A stretch of DNA of 64,000 nt, from contig NW_026622963.1 in assembly GCF_023065955.2 (NCBI RefSeq), positions 8,501,001 through 8,565,000 of the forward strand, written 5' to 3'. Below the pieces are notes generated by a model, which was not told the DNA's origin, searched no databases, and saw nothing but the letters and a program-made list of their open reading frames with translations. This document shows positions 1 to 12,310 of this stretch, in pieces; positions within the stretch are counted from its first letter, which is position 1; every line of letters starts with the position of its first letter. The translations under genes and the position numbers were made by a program. Source of the stretch: Ursus arctos. Taxonomy: Eukaryota; Chordata; Mammalia; Carnivora; Ursidae.

Positions 1-200
1 CTGCGGTGTTTTTGTTTAGGATCCTGGAGGAAACGTGCGGGAACTTCTCTGCCTCGGCTCCGGTTGCCAAAGAGAAAGGGGGTCGCGCGGGGTGGAGAGT
101 GAAGTAGGCGGGCGGGGGCGCCGCCGGGGGAGGGGCGGCCGCGGGGGCGCGTCGGGGGCTCCCGGGTCTAGTTCTGCGCTTTGTACCCGGAGGCAGGTTC
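1..200. promoter_or_regulatory. NEO1: CpG-island edge with G-quadruplex-type G runs
   Basis: Positions about 30-200 are very GC-rich and dense in CpG, unlike the AT-rich remainder. A GC box-like GGGGCGG lies at 132-138. Guanine runs at 110-112, 114-118, 126-130 and 132-135, with loops of 1, 7 and 1 nt, satisfy the usual intramolecular G-quadruplex pattern, and further runs follow at 143-147 and 154-158. The CpG density drops abruptly after about 200. I read this as the downstream edge of the NEO1 promoter island reaching into intron 1. The core promoter and transcription start are not in view. Confidence 0.6.
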
Positions 201-1580
201 ACCCCTCGCCTCCCTCCCCTCCCCCAGGCTCATCCCACTTGTAAGAGTGGGACATTCTTGTGCTCACACAAGCACCAGTAGAGGCCACTACACACCTCAT
301 TAAATAAACAATCGCACGGCCAATTCATTAATTTTCAGGAAAGGAAGGGGGAGGGGGGCTTGAACTCCGCATTCCCTGGCTAGGGATTTCCCAGCTGAGG
401 TCCCAGGGAAGCGCCGGCTGATCTCGAGGGCCACCTCGTGCGGGGATTGTAGCCCCGAGGCTGCGGAAGAGAGAGGGTGGCTGAGGGGCACAATTGCCCC
501 CCTCACAACCGCTGGTGTTGACTTAACGATGAGGGCGCCTTGGAGAACCGCTCCAACTGATTGTATCTGTTAGCGTTTCCGTTATGAAATGCCTCTTCTT
601 TCCTGGGGATTACAACTACATTTACAGCCTGGTAACTGCTCTTAACCTAGGGAATTGTCTAAGCATCGGATTTTAAGTACTTTATGTTTCCAAGTGGCAA
701 TATCTACATTTAGCCTGAAAAGCCATTTTCAGGTGTTATTTTTAAATATCATAGATTATTGAAATTATCTACATCCCTGTTTCTTTAAGGGGGCCAGTGA
801 ACAAACGCCAAGCCTGCCTGTAGAAGACCATACGCTGTAGTTGAGAAGCGGGATACACTCAGCAGTTGAAGGGCAAATTAGCATGTAATCTGTTTAAATT
901 GTTTGACCAAGGTGGTGTAGTGTAAAACTTAACAAAACTCTCACCTGCTAGTATGAGATCTGAAATTTTTGCGTTTGAAAGCCCTCTGATCAGGCACAGT
1001 GGCAGCTTCTAACCGCCAAGCCTTCACTTGTTTCTCGGATTCATACTGAATGATACTTAAAATCACACTGCAAATGTAACTTGACTGATAAACTTTCTTT
1101 TGATTTCCTTGCAGAGTGTTATTAGCTCATGGCTTTTGCCAATGTTAAAGAAAAGCTTTAAACCTGAATACCAGTGGACATTATCTAAACATTGATATAA
1201 ACAACAGTGTTTTAGTATCAAAACTGCACTTGCACATTCAGCCTCTACCTGGGTTAGAATACACATTTGGGGCCTGAAATGTAGATTTACTGATCCAACC
1301 TTTCTATTCTTGTGGATGGGCAAGAGAAATGTAACTATTTTGGAAGACAGATTCCTTCTTACTCTTAATTTTATACATGTAGTTCATATTATGTATGTTT
1401 TAGGTAATTAGTGGAGTTTGTTTAGAATTTTGTCAGTAATTTTGTAAATAAATAAAATACTAATAATTTTATTAGGTTAATAAAAGTCATGTAAGCAGTC
1501 TCTTAGAAGTGGTTGAAACATGTCTTTCAGCATTGATTCAACTGATGGGCTTTTTATTTTGTGATTATGCGGTTCAGGCA
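201..1580. other. Intronic sequence, no feature recognised
   Basis: There is a short perfect hairpin (tcccacttgtaagagtggga, 233-252) and otherwise ordinary AT-rich intron. I see no exon, RNA gene or clear repeat. The first 300 bases are a transition out of the CpG-rich edge and may still carry regulatory sequence. Confidence 0.5.
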
Positions 1581-1584
1581 TTGC

Positions 1585-2460
1585 TTAAATGTGTGTCCTG
1601 CCTTCATGGAGCTTCCAGTCTGGTGAGTGGGTAGAAAAGATAGCCGTTAAACTACTAATTATGTAATTGAGTAATGTGATAAGCACTAGAAAGGAGAAGA
1701 ATGGGTTTTGAGAAAGTGTATACTGCCAGGACCTCACCTAGTCTGGGTGTCAGGGTGTCTGAGAAGTGAGATCCAAAGGGCGAGGAGGACTGGAGGTGGG
1801 GAGGTTCACAGCCAGTTAGTGGTATTAGTAGGGACTAGAGAGCCCAGATCTGATTCTTGGTTCTGAGTGCTTTGCACAAGCCACTCTGTCTCATTTCTCA
1901 TTTCTGCAATAAGAAGGGGCTGGTCATAAGCTGCAGAGAGATCGAGAGAATTGAGAACTGAGTAAGTGGCAACTGAAATAAGTGGTCAGTAGATCCCATG
2001 TCATTTGTCTGTGGTTTTAATTTTTTATTTTTGTAGAGGGGTGAACTCCAACCTTTCTGCAGGGGATTATAGTGAGTAGGTGGTAGGGGGATGGAGGTAT
2101 TTGGTAGAAAAGGAGAAAATTAGGGTGTGGGACAGCAGGATAAATGGAATGGTTTTCCAATTTAGGGTAGACTTTGAGGACAAAGGAGGGAGATGAACTA
2201 GTGATAGAAAATGGTCAGCTGTGGAGGGTTGGAAATGATTAGGCACACTGCCTGGTTTTAGGAAGAAAGGAGGGGAAGATTTCTGAAAAGATGGGTAGGG
2301 ACCTAGGGAAAGAGATCAGGACAGAGGAGCCTGTCTGTGCAGTGCAAGTCTTCTCTAATCAGAGTGAAGGCTAAGGAATGGTGATGGGGTAGAATTGAGA
2401 TGCAAGAATGGGGAACTTAGGGAAGCCAGTGTTGAGAGCTCCGTTGAAATCAGTTTGAAT
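1585..2460 (-). repeat. LINE-2 fragments, antisense
   Basis: GA-rich sequence with the phrases typical of reversed L2: a 'cttcatggagcttccagtctggtgag' type start near 1602, 'gtgataagcactagaaaggag', then GA-rich runs. It is old and diverged. The sub-family and exact limits are uncertain. Part of 1790-1920 resembles MIR instead. Confidence 0.55.
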
Positions 2461-3479
2461 TTAAAGTACACCAGTTGAGCTATTTCCACACTTTCTCCAG
2501 CAACTTTCTGTACGCCGAGAGCAGAATTAGTGAAGTTTTAATCCAGTATTGGTTGCTTGTGAGTTACACGAAATATGTAGAAATCTTTTAAAAAACTTTT
2601 ACTAGAGTAATCGAATATTCCATTCCTTGGTCAGAATGCAAAAAAGTGTTTGATGACATGTCACAATGGTGGTAAGGCTAACCTTGTCCTAGATTTCAGA
2701 GGTGTACTGTAGCTACATTTCTCTTTTAAGGGAGGAATCCTGTCGTCAGCATCCCACATGGATGGCGCTGTCTGACTGAATTGTTTACTTGATGATGTGA
2801 TTCGTTACCTCACAAAGTGGTCTATTCCTGTTTTGAATGACTTCTGCCAGTAAACTGCTTTAGGCAGCACATTTAACTTTAATTTTCAACCTTCCCACTC
2901 CTCTTGATCCCCCCCCCTTTTCTCTTGCCTTTTTCAGCATTACTCTGTTAATTCAGCTCTTACTTTTGTGATCAGCTTGTTATTCAAGGTTTTCTTTCAC
3001 TCCCTTATTAAATGTTGGCGTCAGAGTTGATCTCCTTAGGTCTTGTCTTCGGTTGCTACCTGTAAGCTAATTACTCTCCCGGTCCACTCTTCTTTACGTG
3101 CCGTTCAGTAGCTTCACTGAGGAGCGCCTTATGTGTACACAAGACCAAGGGTAAGCTCATTTTTGCTCTGCTTCTCTCCTCCTTCACTCCTCTTTTCTCT
3201 AGACAGGAACAAACCAATTCCTGGCCCCGGGCTCTCACATTTTTGAATGATCGCATAGATTTGCCTTCTGGTATTACCTGTCTTGGGCATCTCTGTGCGG
3301 CATTCACCCAGGTTGACATCTAGAAGTAAGGCATCCTGGACCCTCCCCTTTCCCTCATTCCTATAGCCAGTACTTTTGTTTGATTTTTACCCCCTACATA
3401 CTTCTTGAATCTGAATCTTTTCATCACCGTCCCCACGTAGACTAACAATAGTGGCTTCGTAATTCATTCTTTTATCTCT
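2461..3479. other. Intronic sequence, no feature recognised
   Basis: AT-rich intron with a C9 run near 2909. The 3' half (about 2880-3470) is pyrimidine-rich and may be an unrecognised extension of the L2 that follows. No coding signal is seen. Confidence 0.4.
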
Positions 3480-4085
3480 GTTGTTACCCTCCAGACATCT
3501 GTCTTCTGCTGGAATGAGTTTTCCTACGTCCTTTTCTGAGCATGCCATACTCCTACTTAAAATCCCTTATTAGTGTTCCACAGCTTGAGTGTTAGAGTGT
3601 ACACTCCTTGGCATGAAGACTGTGAGGCCTTTTGTGTTCTTTACCCCTGGCCTCTCCCACCCTGAATTTAACGCCTCATCTCTTGGCACCTCTAATGCGT
3701 ACCTGGTGTTCCACCATCTCAGATACAGCAGAGCTTCATGTCCCCATGCCTTTGACATGCTGTCCTGTCTTCCTTTTTTTTTTTTTTTTGGTCCTTTTTT
3801 CCTGTTAATGCCACTTCCCATGTTGTCTACTTCTGAGATTCCTATTCATCATACAGTGAATTTTTACCTGCTATTCTCCTGCCCGAAGAGAGTTAGAGGC
3901 GTTTTTCTCTCTGTTCCATAGCTTTCTGAGTGCTTTTAAATCTTGTGTTATTTATTTTCTTGTCTCCTCAACTTGTCTGAACCTCTTGAGGATTGGGACT
4001 TCTCTTATTTACCTTTTGTATACCTGGCATAGCAGAAGCATCTGGAACAGAGTGGATAACCAGTAAATGTTTGTTGAATGAATGT
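3480..4085 (+). repeat. LINE-2 3' part, sense
   Basis: The order is typical of L2: 'cctacttaaaatcccttatt', then 'ggcctctcccaccctg', then a terminal block 'cctcttgaggattgggact ... acctggcatagcag ... cagtaaatgtttgttgaatgaatg' that ends near 4085. It contains a T17 run at about 3774. The frame that remains open over 3589-3921 lies within this element and is not a host gene. Confidence 0.7.
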
Positions 4086-5299
4086 TGAATTGCCTTTGTT
4101 TTTACCCTTTAGGGCCATATAGCACAAGTCTAATTTCTTTGTATGATGGCCTTTCATGTGTCTAATGACAACATTTGTGTGTATGCAAGTATGTCGCTTT
4201 CCCCTCCTCCTCTTTCTAACTGAATTATGCTTTATTCCTTCAGCAAGTCTTCACGTTACTTACTTTTCTGATCCTTTGTGAGTTTAGTCATCTTCCTCTG
4301 GATATGCTGCAGTTTTAGTGTTTATTAGTTTTGTCATCTTTGGAAAGATCAATGATTTTATTGAGTCTTCTGTAAACAGAGACTGATGTCCTGCTCTGCT
4401 TGCCTAACAGAATGAGGTATAAAAGAATTTGTAGATTTCTAGGCAGAATGTTCAAAGGAGGTAAGAAATGTGGCTCTTCTTAGCAGACTGTATGAAAATT
4501 AGTATGTGATGTGGGATAGTGAAAAAAGACTTAGGATATGAGGCAGAGGATTTGGGATATCACTCATGGCCCATACCTCCTCTCGTATGTGTTGAGGGCT
4601 ATAGGTAACCTTGCTCACCTAACTGGATTGTCAGAAAAGTGAAATATAAAACTGCTTATAAACTGTAAAGTTCTGTTTCTTTGTGGAATGGTTTTATGAA
4701 CTGCTAAAAAATAATGTAATTCTCTTAAATTTTTTGAAAGTGTAGATTTTTTTCTGTTGGCTTAATTGAGCATTGTTGGTTTCTTCTTTATGAGTTTTCT
4801 GTACACTAACAAAAAAATATTGGGGTAACATTAATCTCATTATATATGGAGGCTCTAGGCCCTATTTAATAGTCTTTTCCCAAATACTTTATTTTATTAG
4901 TGACTTCTGTATGGTTGGAAGGTATTTACCATGTCATTGGTAGGTGTTTTGGCTTCTAGGTAAAATTGTATGAACAATGGGAGAACAGAAGAAATGACCA
5001 TAGATAAGATCATGTTGACCAGATAGCTACCTGAGGTGATGAAAAGTCTAGTGTTTATGATTTTAAAAAATTGACTTTGTCATGGAACACAACCAGTGAA
5101 AGATATTAAAATATAACCCAAATTTTGGATTCATTTAGAATGAAAAGAGTTTTTTGATTAAGAAATTTTGGAAATAGAGACAAAAGTCACTTAGACCCAC
5201 TGGTATAATTTTGGCATATTTCTTTCTAGTCTCTGTTAATATGACACATCAGTGTTACATTGTAGCCATAATGTATGTACAACTTTATATGTAGATGTT
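4086..5299. other. Intronic sequence, no confident feature
   Basis: AT-rich intron. About 4560-4680 has weak MIR-like phrasing, but not enough to call. No exon, RNA gene or recent repeat is seen. Confidence 0.4.
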
Positions 5300-6200
5300 C
5301 TCTCTTAACATTATGCCAGTTTTTGGTTGCTATATTATATTTAAATAATTTTTTTTTAAAACTTATTTAAAAAATATGTAAATGTGTTTGAAATAAAACA
5401 ACATAGAAGTAAAGTATCACTTCTACCAACAAATACCTTTTTACCCATAAATAACCACTTTTAGTATTTTTTCTTCTGCATTTACATATGTGTGTATAGT
5501 TGTATTCTTACACATAAGAAGGAACATACTACCTGTTGCTTTTCAACTTGATTTTTTTTTTAACAGTGCGTTGGAGATCTTTCCAGCATGTATAGATTTT
5601 CCTATAACCATTATTGAAAATGTCTGTATAATATTGCAGTGTATGAATATGGCATTAATAGTGACCAATAAAAGTAGTATTTATTGAACACTCACTGAAC
5701 TCTAGGCACTGTGCCAAGCTCTTTTACATGCATTAATTCTTTCTTTCACCTTGTGAGGGAGATGGTAACATCTCCCCATTCTACAGATGAGGTAACTGGG
5801 TCTCAAATATTAAGTGACCAAAGGTCCCACAGCTCCCCCGTGGAGAAGTTGTCATTTGAATCCAGGTCTTTTTCAGCTCCAAAGCTTATGCTCTTTATTA
5901 TACTGCATACTGCTTCTAATTATTTATTCTCCTGTTATGGATGCTGAAGTTGTTTTTAGTATTTTACTATAATAAAAAATGCTGTCATGAGCATCTTCCT
6001 GTGTATGGTGTTTCCCTTCTATTTTTTGGATCCCCACATTTGGAATTATTGGTGAAAAGATAATTTTTGTGTGTTTATGAGGGTCAGGTTTCCATTTATT
6101 ATAGTAGAGTAATGATATCATTAAGAATAATACCATTTACTAGTACTTCTACAACTTTTTCAAGGTATGTTCACCTTTCATTGTGAACTTTGAATAGTTC
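5300..6200 (-). repeat. Old LINE-1 remnant, split by a MIR
   Basis: Both halves read as reversed, ancient L1 sequence: 'ttttcaacttgattttt...gcgttggagatctttccagcatg' on the left (to about 5665) and 'gttatggatgctgaagttgtttttagtattttact' on the right (from about 5930). The MIR at 5668-5915 lies between them. Divergence is high and the limits are approximate. Confidence 0.5.
5668..5915 (-). repeat. MIR SINE, antisense
   Basis: The element reads in the reversed MIR order: 'tatttattgaacactcactgaactctaggcactgtgcc', 'catctccccattctacagatgaggtaactg', 'aagtgaccaaaggtcccacagct', 'tttgaatccaggtctttttcagctcc'. It is nearly full length for the family (about 260 bp). Confidence 0.85.
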
Positions 6201-7024
6201 AGTCCGTTATTTTAAAATGCAGGTCCTATAGCTTCTCTGTTTCATCAGTTAACTGCAGGGGTTAATTACCTAATTAATAGGTAATCTCAAAGGTCCCTTC
6301 TCGCTCCAAGTTTCTATAACTCTGAAGTCTATAAAATTGAGTCGTGGATATCTAAATGACCTCTATTCAGTTCTTGTGTTTGAACACTCATCATTTCTGT
6401 TCTTGGATGCAAGAATTAACCTTTTGTCATTCTCTAGAGCTCCAGTTATGGTACATCTTTTTTTTTCTGACATGAAGTTGAATATGATTAGGGAAATCTT
6501 TTAAGTTGCTTGTAAACAGGATTGTGTATGATTTTGTGTAAAAATAGCTTTATGGCTGATTTCAAGAAATAAAGATTTAAGTGTTACGAAATTGTGAGAT
6601 GCTTTAAGTTGCAGGATTACTTGAAATATTAGATGCTTATTCTTAGGCTTTATAAGCAATGTAAAGCAAATTGCCCACGTTATAGATCTGGCTGAAACGA
6701 GCAGGTTGTGATTCCTTCTTTTGATTCCCTCATGTAAAGAAAGGAGAAGGAGAGAGAGAGAGAGGTGGTAGTTATATATGTTTAACTTTATGGAAATCAG
6801 TACTTGGATTCTTCTTGAAAGGAGTTAGCAGTTGGACAGTCTGAAAGTCAAATGCGTGTTTTTTTTGCTTTTACTCTTAAAAACCAAGAAAATAACCTTT
6901 AAAATTGTTTCATAGCAAGATTTTTTTAATAGCCAGAATTTTTAAATTTAATTTTCCAGTTTATAACCAAAACTAAAAATTTAGGTAATTTTGGCTAGTT
7001 GCAAACATTTTATCGATGGTTATT

Positions 7025-7170
7025 TGTGCACAAAGCTATACACTGTGGAGATAACTAAGATGAATTGGACATGGTTTCTATCCTTAGGAAGCCTTGGTCT
7101 AATAGCAGAGATAAGACATCCCCACAGATAGTAGATAACTTGATTTGGAGGGAGAAAGTGTCATTACTGC
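7025..7170 (-). repeat. LINE-2 fragment, antisense
   Basis: Phrasing like 'ggacatggtttctatccttaggaagccttggtctaatagcagagataagac' is the reversed 3' L2 pattern. It is short and diverged. Confidence 0.45.
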
Positions 7171-7591
7171 TGTAGGTGGAAAAACAAATTCTGGAATCAC
7201 TGTGTTCCTGTTAATCAAGTAATAGTTCTGCTTTCTCTCATAATTTTGGTTTGTAGCTTTTGAGTAGTCCTAACTTAGTTTTACCAAGTCAGTAGACTAG
7301 AATTCTCAGAGGAAGTTATTTTTCATTTCTTCTAAGTGAAATAAATGGTTACTGAAATGTTTGAATATATGAGAATTCTAATAGTGGAGCCATCTGGGGG
7401 TGCAGCTACTTCCATGTCTTTGGGAAATGTGAAGATTGATTATTTTTTCAGAATTTATTATCGGTCAGCAATAGCGAGTAAAAGTTGCTGATGAGTCCTG
7501 AGCGGAGTGAATTTTTAACATGATACTAAATGGAAGCTGGATACAGAATATTTGTTTTTCAGTTGTAGGGTAAGTGGGGAAAAAAATCACC

Positions 7592-7790
7592 CGGGGACAC
7601 CTGGGTGGCTCAGTCAGGTAAGCATCTGCCTTTGGCTCAGGTTATGATCCCAGGGTCCCAAGGTCAAGGCCTACATTGGGCTTCCTGCTTATCTGGGAGC
7701 CTGCTTCTCCCTCTCCCTTTGCCCCTTTTCCTGCTGGTGCGTGCTCTCTCACTGTCTCTCTTTCTCTCAAATAAATAAATAAAACCTTTA
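7592..7790 (+). repeat. CAN SINE (tRNA-Lys derived), sense
   Basis: The head is ggggacacctgggtggctcagt, followed by a B-box-like region, a CT-rich 3' part and an ataaataaataaaa tail. It is flanked by an 11-bp target-site duplication, aaaaaatcacc (7581-7591 and 7791-7801), so both ends are set by sequence. Confidence 0.95.
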
Positions 7791-8870
7791 AAAAAATCAC
7801 CTAGATATATTTTGTTATATAAGGTCTAGTCAAGATGATAGCATTATAATTTATAAATTTAGGGACAGAATCACAAATTATGTTTTATCAATAACTTTTT
7901 ATTCATAGCATAACTTTTAATGCAGCAACTAAAATTTAAGGGTTTTTTTGGTTAATTCTTCAAAGCATTTGAAGTTTGAGGTGGGGTTATTGTTTTAAAT
8001 TTATGTAGTGTTAATATCCAAGGGATTTTTACACTTCTTATGGCAATAGCCCCTTTATTAATAGCCACCTCACCTACATAGATTCAACCATATGCACCCT
8101 TACCTCTAGAATGTAACTGACGACTAGGGATTAAGAGAAATAAGTTTTCGAAGTCTGTGCATCAAAATAAGTTTCTCAGAGTCCCAGAGGTTTTGTTTAG
8201 AGCCTATTTGTCTTTAATTCATGTGGATTTCTAACAGATTGTACCGTCTGATTTCTAAGCCCATTGCTGATCAAAAGTGGGTAGAGGCTATCTTGGGAAT
8301 GCCCCCTAACAACAGCAAGTTGTGACCTTGGTAAGGAAGGAGATTTAAAATAAACATAAGAATGCAAATATCTTCCCTTAAACAGAAATAATTGTCTCAG
8401 CCATGTTCAAGAAAGTCTCTTTCCCTCTCCATCACAGCAAATGGATTTTGCCTGCCCCTTGCCCTTTTTCCCCCCTTTTACTATAGATACAAGTTGCTGT
8501 TTGGGAGATCTATCTAACCTTGGAGATCTCTGGAGTCTCACATCACCTCAAAATAGTATGGGCCAGGTTGACACCTGAGGTGGAGAACAGGAAATGTGAA
8601 TAGGAAGAGAGGTGAGGTGGCAGGGCACAGCTCCTTCTCTGCTGGTCCCTACCCCTCTGGCCATGGAATTTATCTTTTTTAGCAGCATCTCTAACCCTGA
8701 TTGCTAAAATATGTACTGCATCTGAATTTTTAATTTTTAGGTGAAGTTAATTGTTGCTTTGACTTTAAAAAAAATGAAAAACACTATATAACTTCAAACA
8801 GTATGTAAAATAGTGAAATCATACACTTCAACCTTCTCCCCAGGGATAATCACTTTTAATAGCTATGGAC

Positions 8871-9051
8871 TTTTTTTTTTTAAAGTTTTTTTTAAATTAT
8901 TTGAGAGTTGTGGGGAGGGGCCGCGGAAGAGGCACAAGCAGACTCCTGGCTGAGCAGAGAGCCTGGCAATGCGAGGGCTCCATCCCAGGACTCTGGGATT
9001 ATGATCTGAGCCGAAGGCAGACACTTAACCAACTGAGCCACCCAGGTGCCC
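8871..9051 (-). repeat. CAN SINE, antisense
   Basis: It starts with a T-rich tail (revcomp of the A tail), then 'ttatttgagag', 'gcagactcctggctgagcagagagcctgg', and ends with 'gagccacccaggtgccc', the reverse complement of the SINE head. It is full length or nearly so. The duplication is not clear. Confidence 0.9.
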
Positions 9052-9059
9052 TGGAATTT

Positions 9060-9720
9060 CTGTTTTATATTTACAGTTAAATATTTTAAGTGTATAATAC
9101 ATATATAACAACTAGTGCATGCATAAACTAACACGTTGGGTTGTGCTGTGCATACTGTCTTCCAGCTTGCTTTAAAGACATCTTTCCATGTGAGTACATA
9201 GAAATGTATCATAGCTGTTTTGATAGCCATATGGTATTTTATAGATGTATCCTGCTTAATTTAACCAGTTCCAATTTGATGCTCCCAATTTTTTTTTATT
9301 GCAAACATATGCAGTGAACCCATTTTTACAAATATCTTCATGTACATGTTCAAATATACTATAAAATAAGTCCGTAGATGTGGAATTGTAGGGTTAAAGA
9401 GCATGTGTATTAAAATGTTTGATAGTTATTTCTAAATTGTTCTCCAAAAGACTGGTTTACTCCTGTCAACAGCGAGTGAGAGTGTGCCTATTTCCCCACA
9501 CCTTTGCCAATATAGTAATTTTCAGATTTCTTAGTTTTGCCAGTTTGATAGACAAAAAAAATGCATCTCTTTAGATTTTATATTTTAAAATTGTTAACGG
9601 AATGAACATCTTTTCAGATTTTTATTGATGGTTTGTTTCTGAGAATTGTCTCTTCGGGTCTTTTGTTCAAATTCCTATATTCATTCTTGAGTCTTAGGTT
9701 CATTTATAAATATAAATTAA
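9060..9720 (-). repeat. Old LINE-1 remnant, antisense
   Basis: Reversed, diverged L1-like text: 'gatgtggaattgtagggttaaagagcatg', 'ttgttctccaaaagactggtttactcctgtcaacagcgagtgagagtg', 'gccagtttgatagac'. It resembles the 3' end of ORF2 in an ancient family. Limits are approximate. Confidence 0.55.
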
Positions 9721-10596
9721 ACAGTACATAATTAAGAATAGGAGCAATATTAAATTTTATAATTGTCAATACTCCCATGGTTGCTTGCGATTTTTAACTT
9801 ATAGAGAAGTGAACTGAGTAATGGAGTCAGTCTGCTCATCTGACTTCTGCTAACCACTGCTCGTGTGCACTTGATACGGATTCATAAGCTTTCAAGCTGT
9901 TCTATTTGGAAGGAAAATAAATATTTTATTCATTGATTTGAGTGAAAAATAGGAACTGAAGCAGGTCCAATACCTCTTTTAAGACAGGATAAGAAACTTA
10001 GGTTTAGAGTGAGTAAGTTCAGTTAATCAAATACTTCAGTGCCAGTTTGGCTCAAGGTACTGAAGTGGTTTCAAGTGGAAAATGGATTAAGAATGTAGCA
10101 GAAGAGACAAGTTCAAGGGACAGGATATTATTTCCATTCTGGACACCTGAGTCTGAGATGGCAGCAGAACATCTCTGTAAAGGCATTACAGAATTAGGCT
10201 CAGGTGAGAAGTCAGACTGCTCTCTTGGCTAGAAATACAGGTTCAGGAATAATCTGGATAGGTGTTCGTCGTAAGGGTAGATCGTATCACTGAGGAAGGA
10301 AAAAGGAAACAGAGGGCAAAGACTGGAGCATATACCCACAGTTCAGTGTCCAAAGGAAGGGAAATATTACCCTGTCTGCAGAGGAAAAGTACCTAGAGTC
10401 AGAGATATGTAACATAATGAAGTTCACTCTGCCTGTGGATATCTTATTCACAAACCTCTATATGAATAAATGGGATAGTGCCAAAGTAATATTGGCTCTT
10501 TTCCCTTACCCCTGCATGCACGGTGTGGCCCTAGGTTAGAGTGCTAGGGAGGGAAAGGGGGGGCTTACAAAGACAATTCTGAACAACTTTAAATTA

Positions 10597-10640
10597 ACAC
10601 ACACACACACACACCCACTCACTCACTTACTCACTCACCA
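10597..10640. repeat. Microsatellite (CA)n followed by (CACT)n-like run
   Basis: About nine CA units lead into cactcactcactt-type repeats. Likely to be length-polymorphic. Confidence 0.85.
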
Positions 10641-10671
10641 TCCTGCTGGGCTGAGGTACAAGATGAATGAG

Positions 10672-10762
10672 TAAATAGGTGTCCATGCTTAGAACAGAGC
10701 CTGGTTTATCTTAATCACTCATTAAATGCAAACCATTGTTATTGTTGTTTTTATTTTATAAA
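10672..10762 (+). repeat. MIR 3' end fragment
   Basis: 'gcttagaacagagcctgg...aatcactcattaaatgcaaaccattgttattgttg' matches the terminal part of a sense MIR. A short remnant. Confidence 0.5.
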
Positions 10763-10979
10763 CGATGAAGAGCTTAGCTAAAAATACATGAAAGTTAACT
10801 AGTGCTTATATGATTTGTTTTATACTTTCACTTGATGGTTGTGTATAATTAGATTGTTAATGAGGGCACGTATGTTGAGGAGGATAAAGATTTGTTTAGC
10901 TTGGAGTATTTGGTTAAATTTCTTGGAGGAGGTAGGACTTGACCTGCTGTTGAAGGCATGAGGAGGCTTTTTAGATGAA

Positions 10980-11829
10980 TAGGGTTTTTTTTTTTTTTTG
11001 ACAAGGAGGATGAAGTGAAGAGCAATAGGAGTTGAGGCAGAATAAAGGCAAAATCAATTGAAATGTTCTTGATCAGTGACCCATTTCTTAAAAGGTTCAT
11101 TTTTTTATTCTGAAGTTTGTCATTTGTTATGAAGTGAAGAGGTGATTATTGGATGATGAAATCATAGGCCAGGTAATCTTTTAAAGATTGCAGTGCTAAA
11201 AGAGAAGCCAGAGACGGTGCTTGTTGCAATTTTTAATGCCTGAAAATTAACCTTATCATCCCATATCTGCTTTTTAAGACTTCATTTATTTCCTGCTAGA
11301 TGTTGTGGGCATCTTTTATGAGACATTGATTTCTCTGGAGAGTATTCAAAGTCACAGGAAGAAGTTTTGGGACAATGTGTATTGAGAAGTTCTGAGCAGT
11401 TAATTTTTGCCACTTTCAGAAGAAATCTTCACTTTTTAAAAAATTTTGTGGCAGTTTTGTGGAAGAATGAACTTCTTTCTTCACAGTATTCAGAGTAGCT
11501 GTAGTCAGTAGAGATTTTGCAGCTTCAGAATTAGTCTTGTCAGTCGTTAAAATTTGTGGGTAAATATCAGATAACATCGTGGTACTAACTTAGTAGTTAG
11601 TTCCATTTTGTTCACACTTAAGCTTTAAAATTTGCCTCTGCATATGCATAGTAACTTGATGGCGATATTAAAATTCCTGTGTCACAGTCTTTTGCTTTCA
11701 AAACTCACTGGACAGCTCTCCCTGTAACCCCCACATTTAATGTTGTACATAGTATTAATATCTACTACAGCTTTTTAGTATTTTAATCTGTATGTTTGTA
11801 GATTTTTTTTTTTTTTTTTTTTTTTTTTA
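10980..11829. repeat. Poly-T runs in otherwise unassigned intron
   Basis: A T16 run begins at about 10985, and a T26 run covers 11803-11828. These could be tails of old reversed retroposons whose bodies I cannot recognise. The sequence between and around them (10763-12179) shows no exon or named repeat. Confidence 0.5.
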
Positions 11830-12179
11830 GTGTGTGGACTTTGAGATACAGAATTTTCACCAGGATAGGACTAGGTGGGACTTTATTAATTGATTTTTTT
11901 TTTCCAGCCTGCTACCCTGGAGCTGCGTTTTTAGTTAGGCATTAGGCTTAAAATCAGAAGTAATATGAAAACTGCATATTATCATATTTCCCTTCAACAG
12001 ACCTCTGAAAAGTCCCACAGGGGAGGCTGGTATTTCGTCTCCCAATATGTTGGGCATAGATGGTTTTTCCTTTTAGTGTTGGAAGAAATTATTTCTTTTG
12101 TTAAGTACTGAACGAAGAGGAACACTTGCATTTATATTGTACAGAAACATTTTTTTAACACTCTGAATTTGTGGTGTGA

Positions 12180-12310
12180 TGCGATGCTCGCAGTAAGGCA
12201 CACCGCAGCTGAGCTCAAGCGGGAGAACAAGTTCCTGTCTCAGATCGCACGCTCGTACTGACAGGCAGGGAGAATGGCTCGTTCTACGTCAGTTCCACGT
12301 TTTCTCTCTC
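12180..12310. other. Isolated CpG-rich patch inside intron 1
   Basis: About 130 bp with roughly nine CpG dinucleotides (for example gatgcgatgctcgcag, aagcgggag, gatcgcacgctcgtac, tctacgtcagttccacg) sits in AT-rich, CpG-poor surroundings. A short + frame from 12207 reads AAELKRENKFLSQIARSY and then stops, which is lysine/leucine-rich in the manner of a coiled coil. It could be a piece of a retrocopy, a recent insertion not yet CpG-depleted, or a regulatory element. Function is unknown. Confidence 0.35.

Noticed and set aside
35..244. A 69-codon + frame in the GC-rich start of the window as the first exon of neogenin
   Set aside because: The translation is arginine/glycine-rich, with no signal-peptide hydrophobic core and no join in phase 1 to exon 2. 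GC-rich DNA has few stops, so the open frame is expected by chance.
239..250. cttgtaagagt as the donor of exon 1
   Set aside because: The last exon bases would be TT, the upstream frame is not neogenin-like, and no acceptor-independent evidence supports it.
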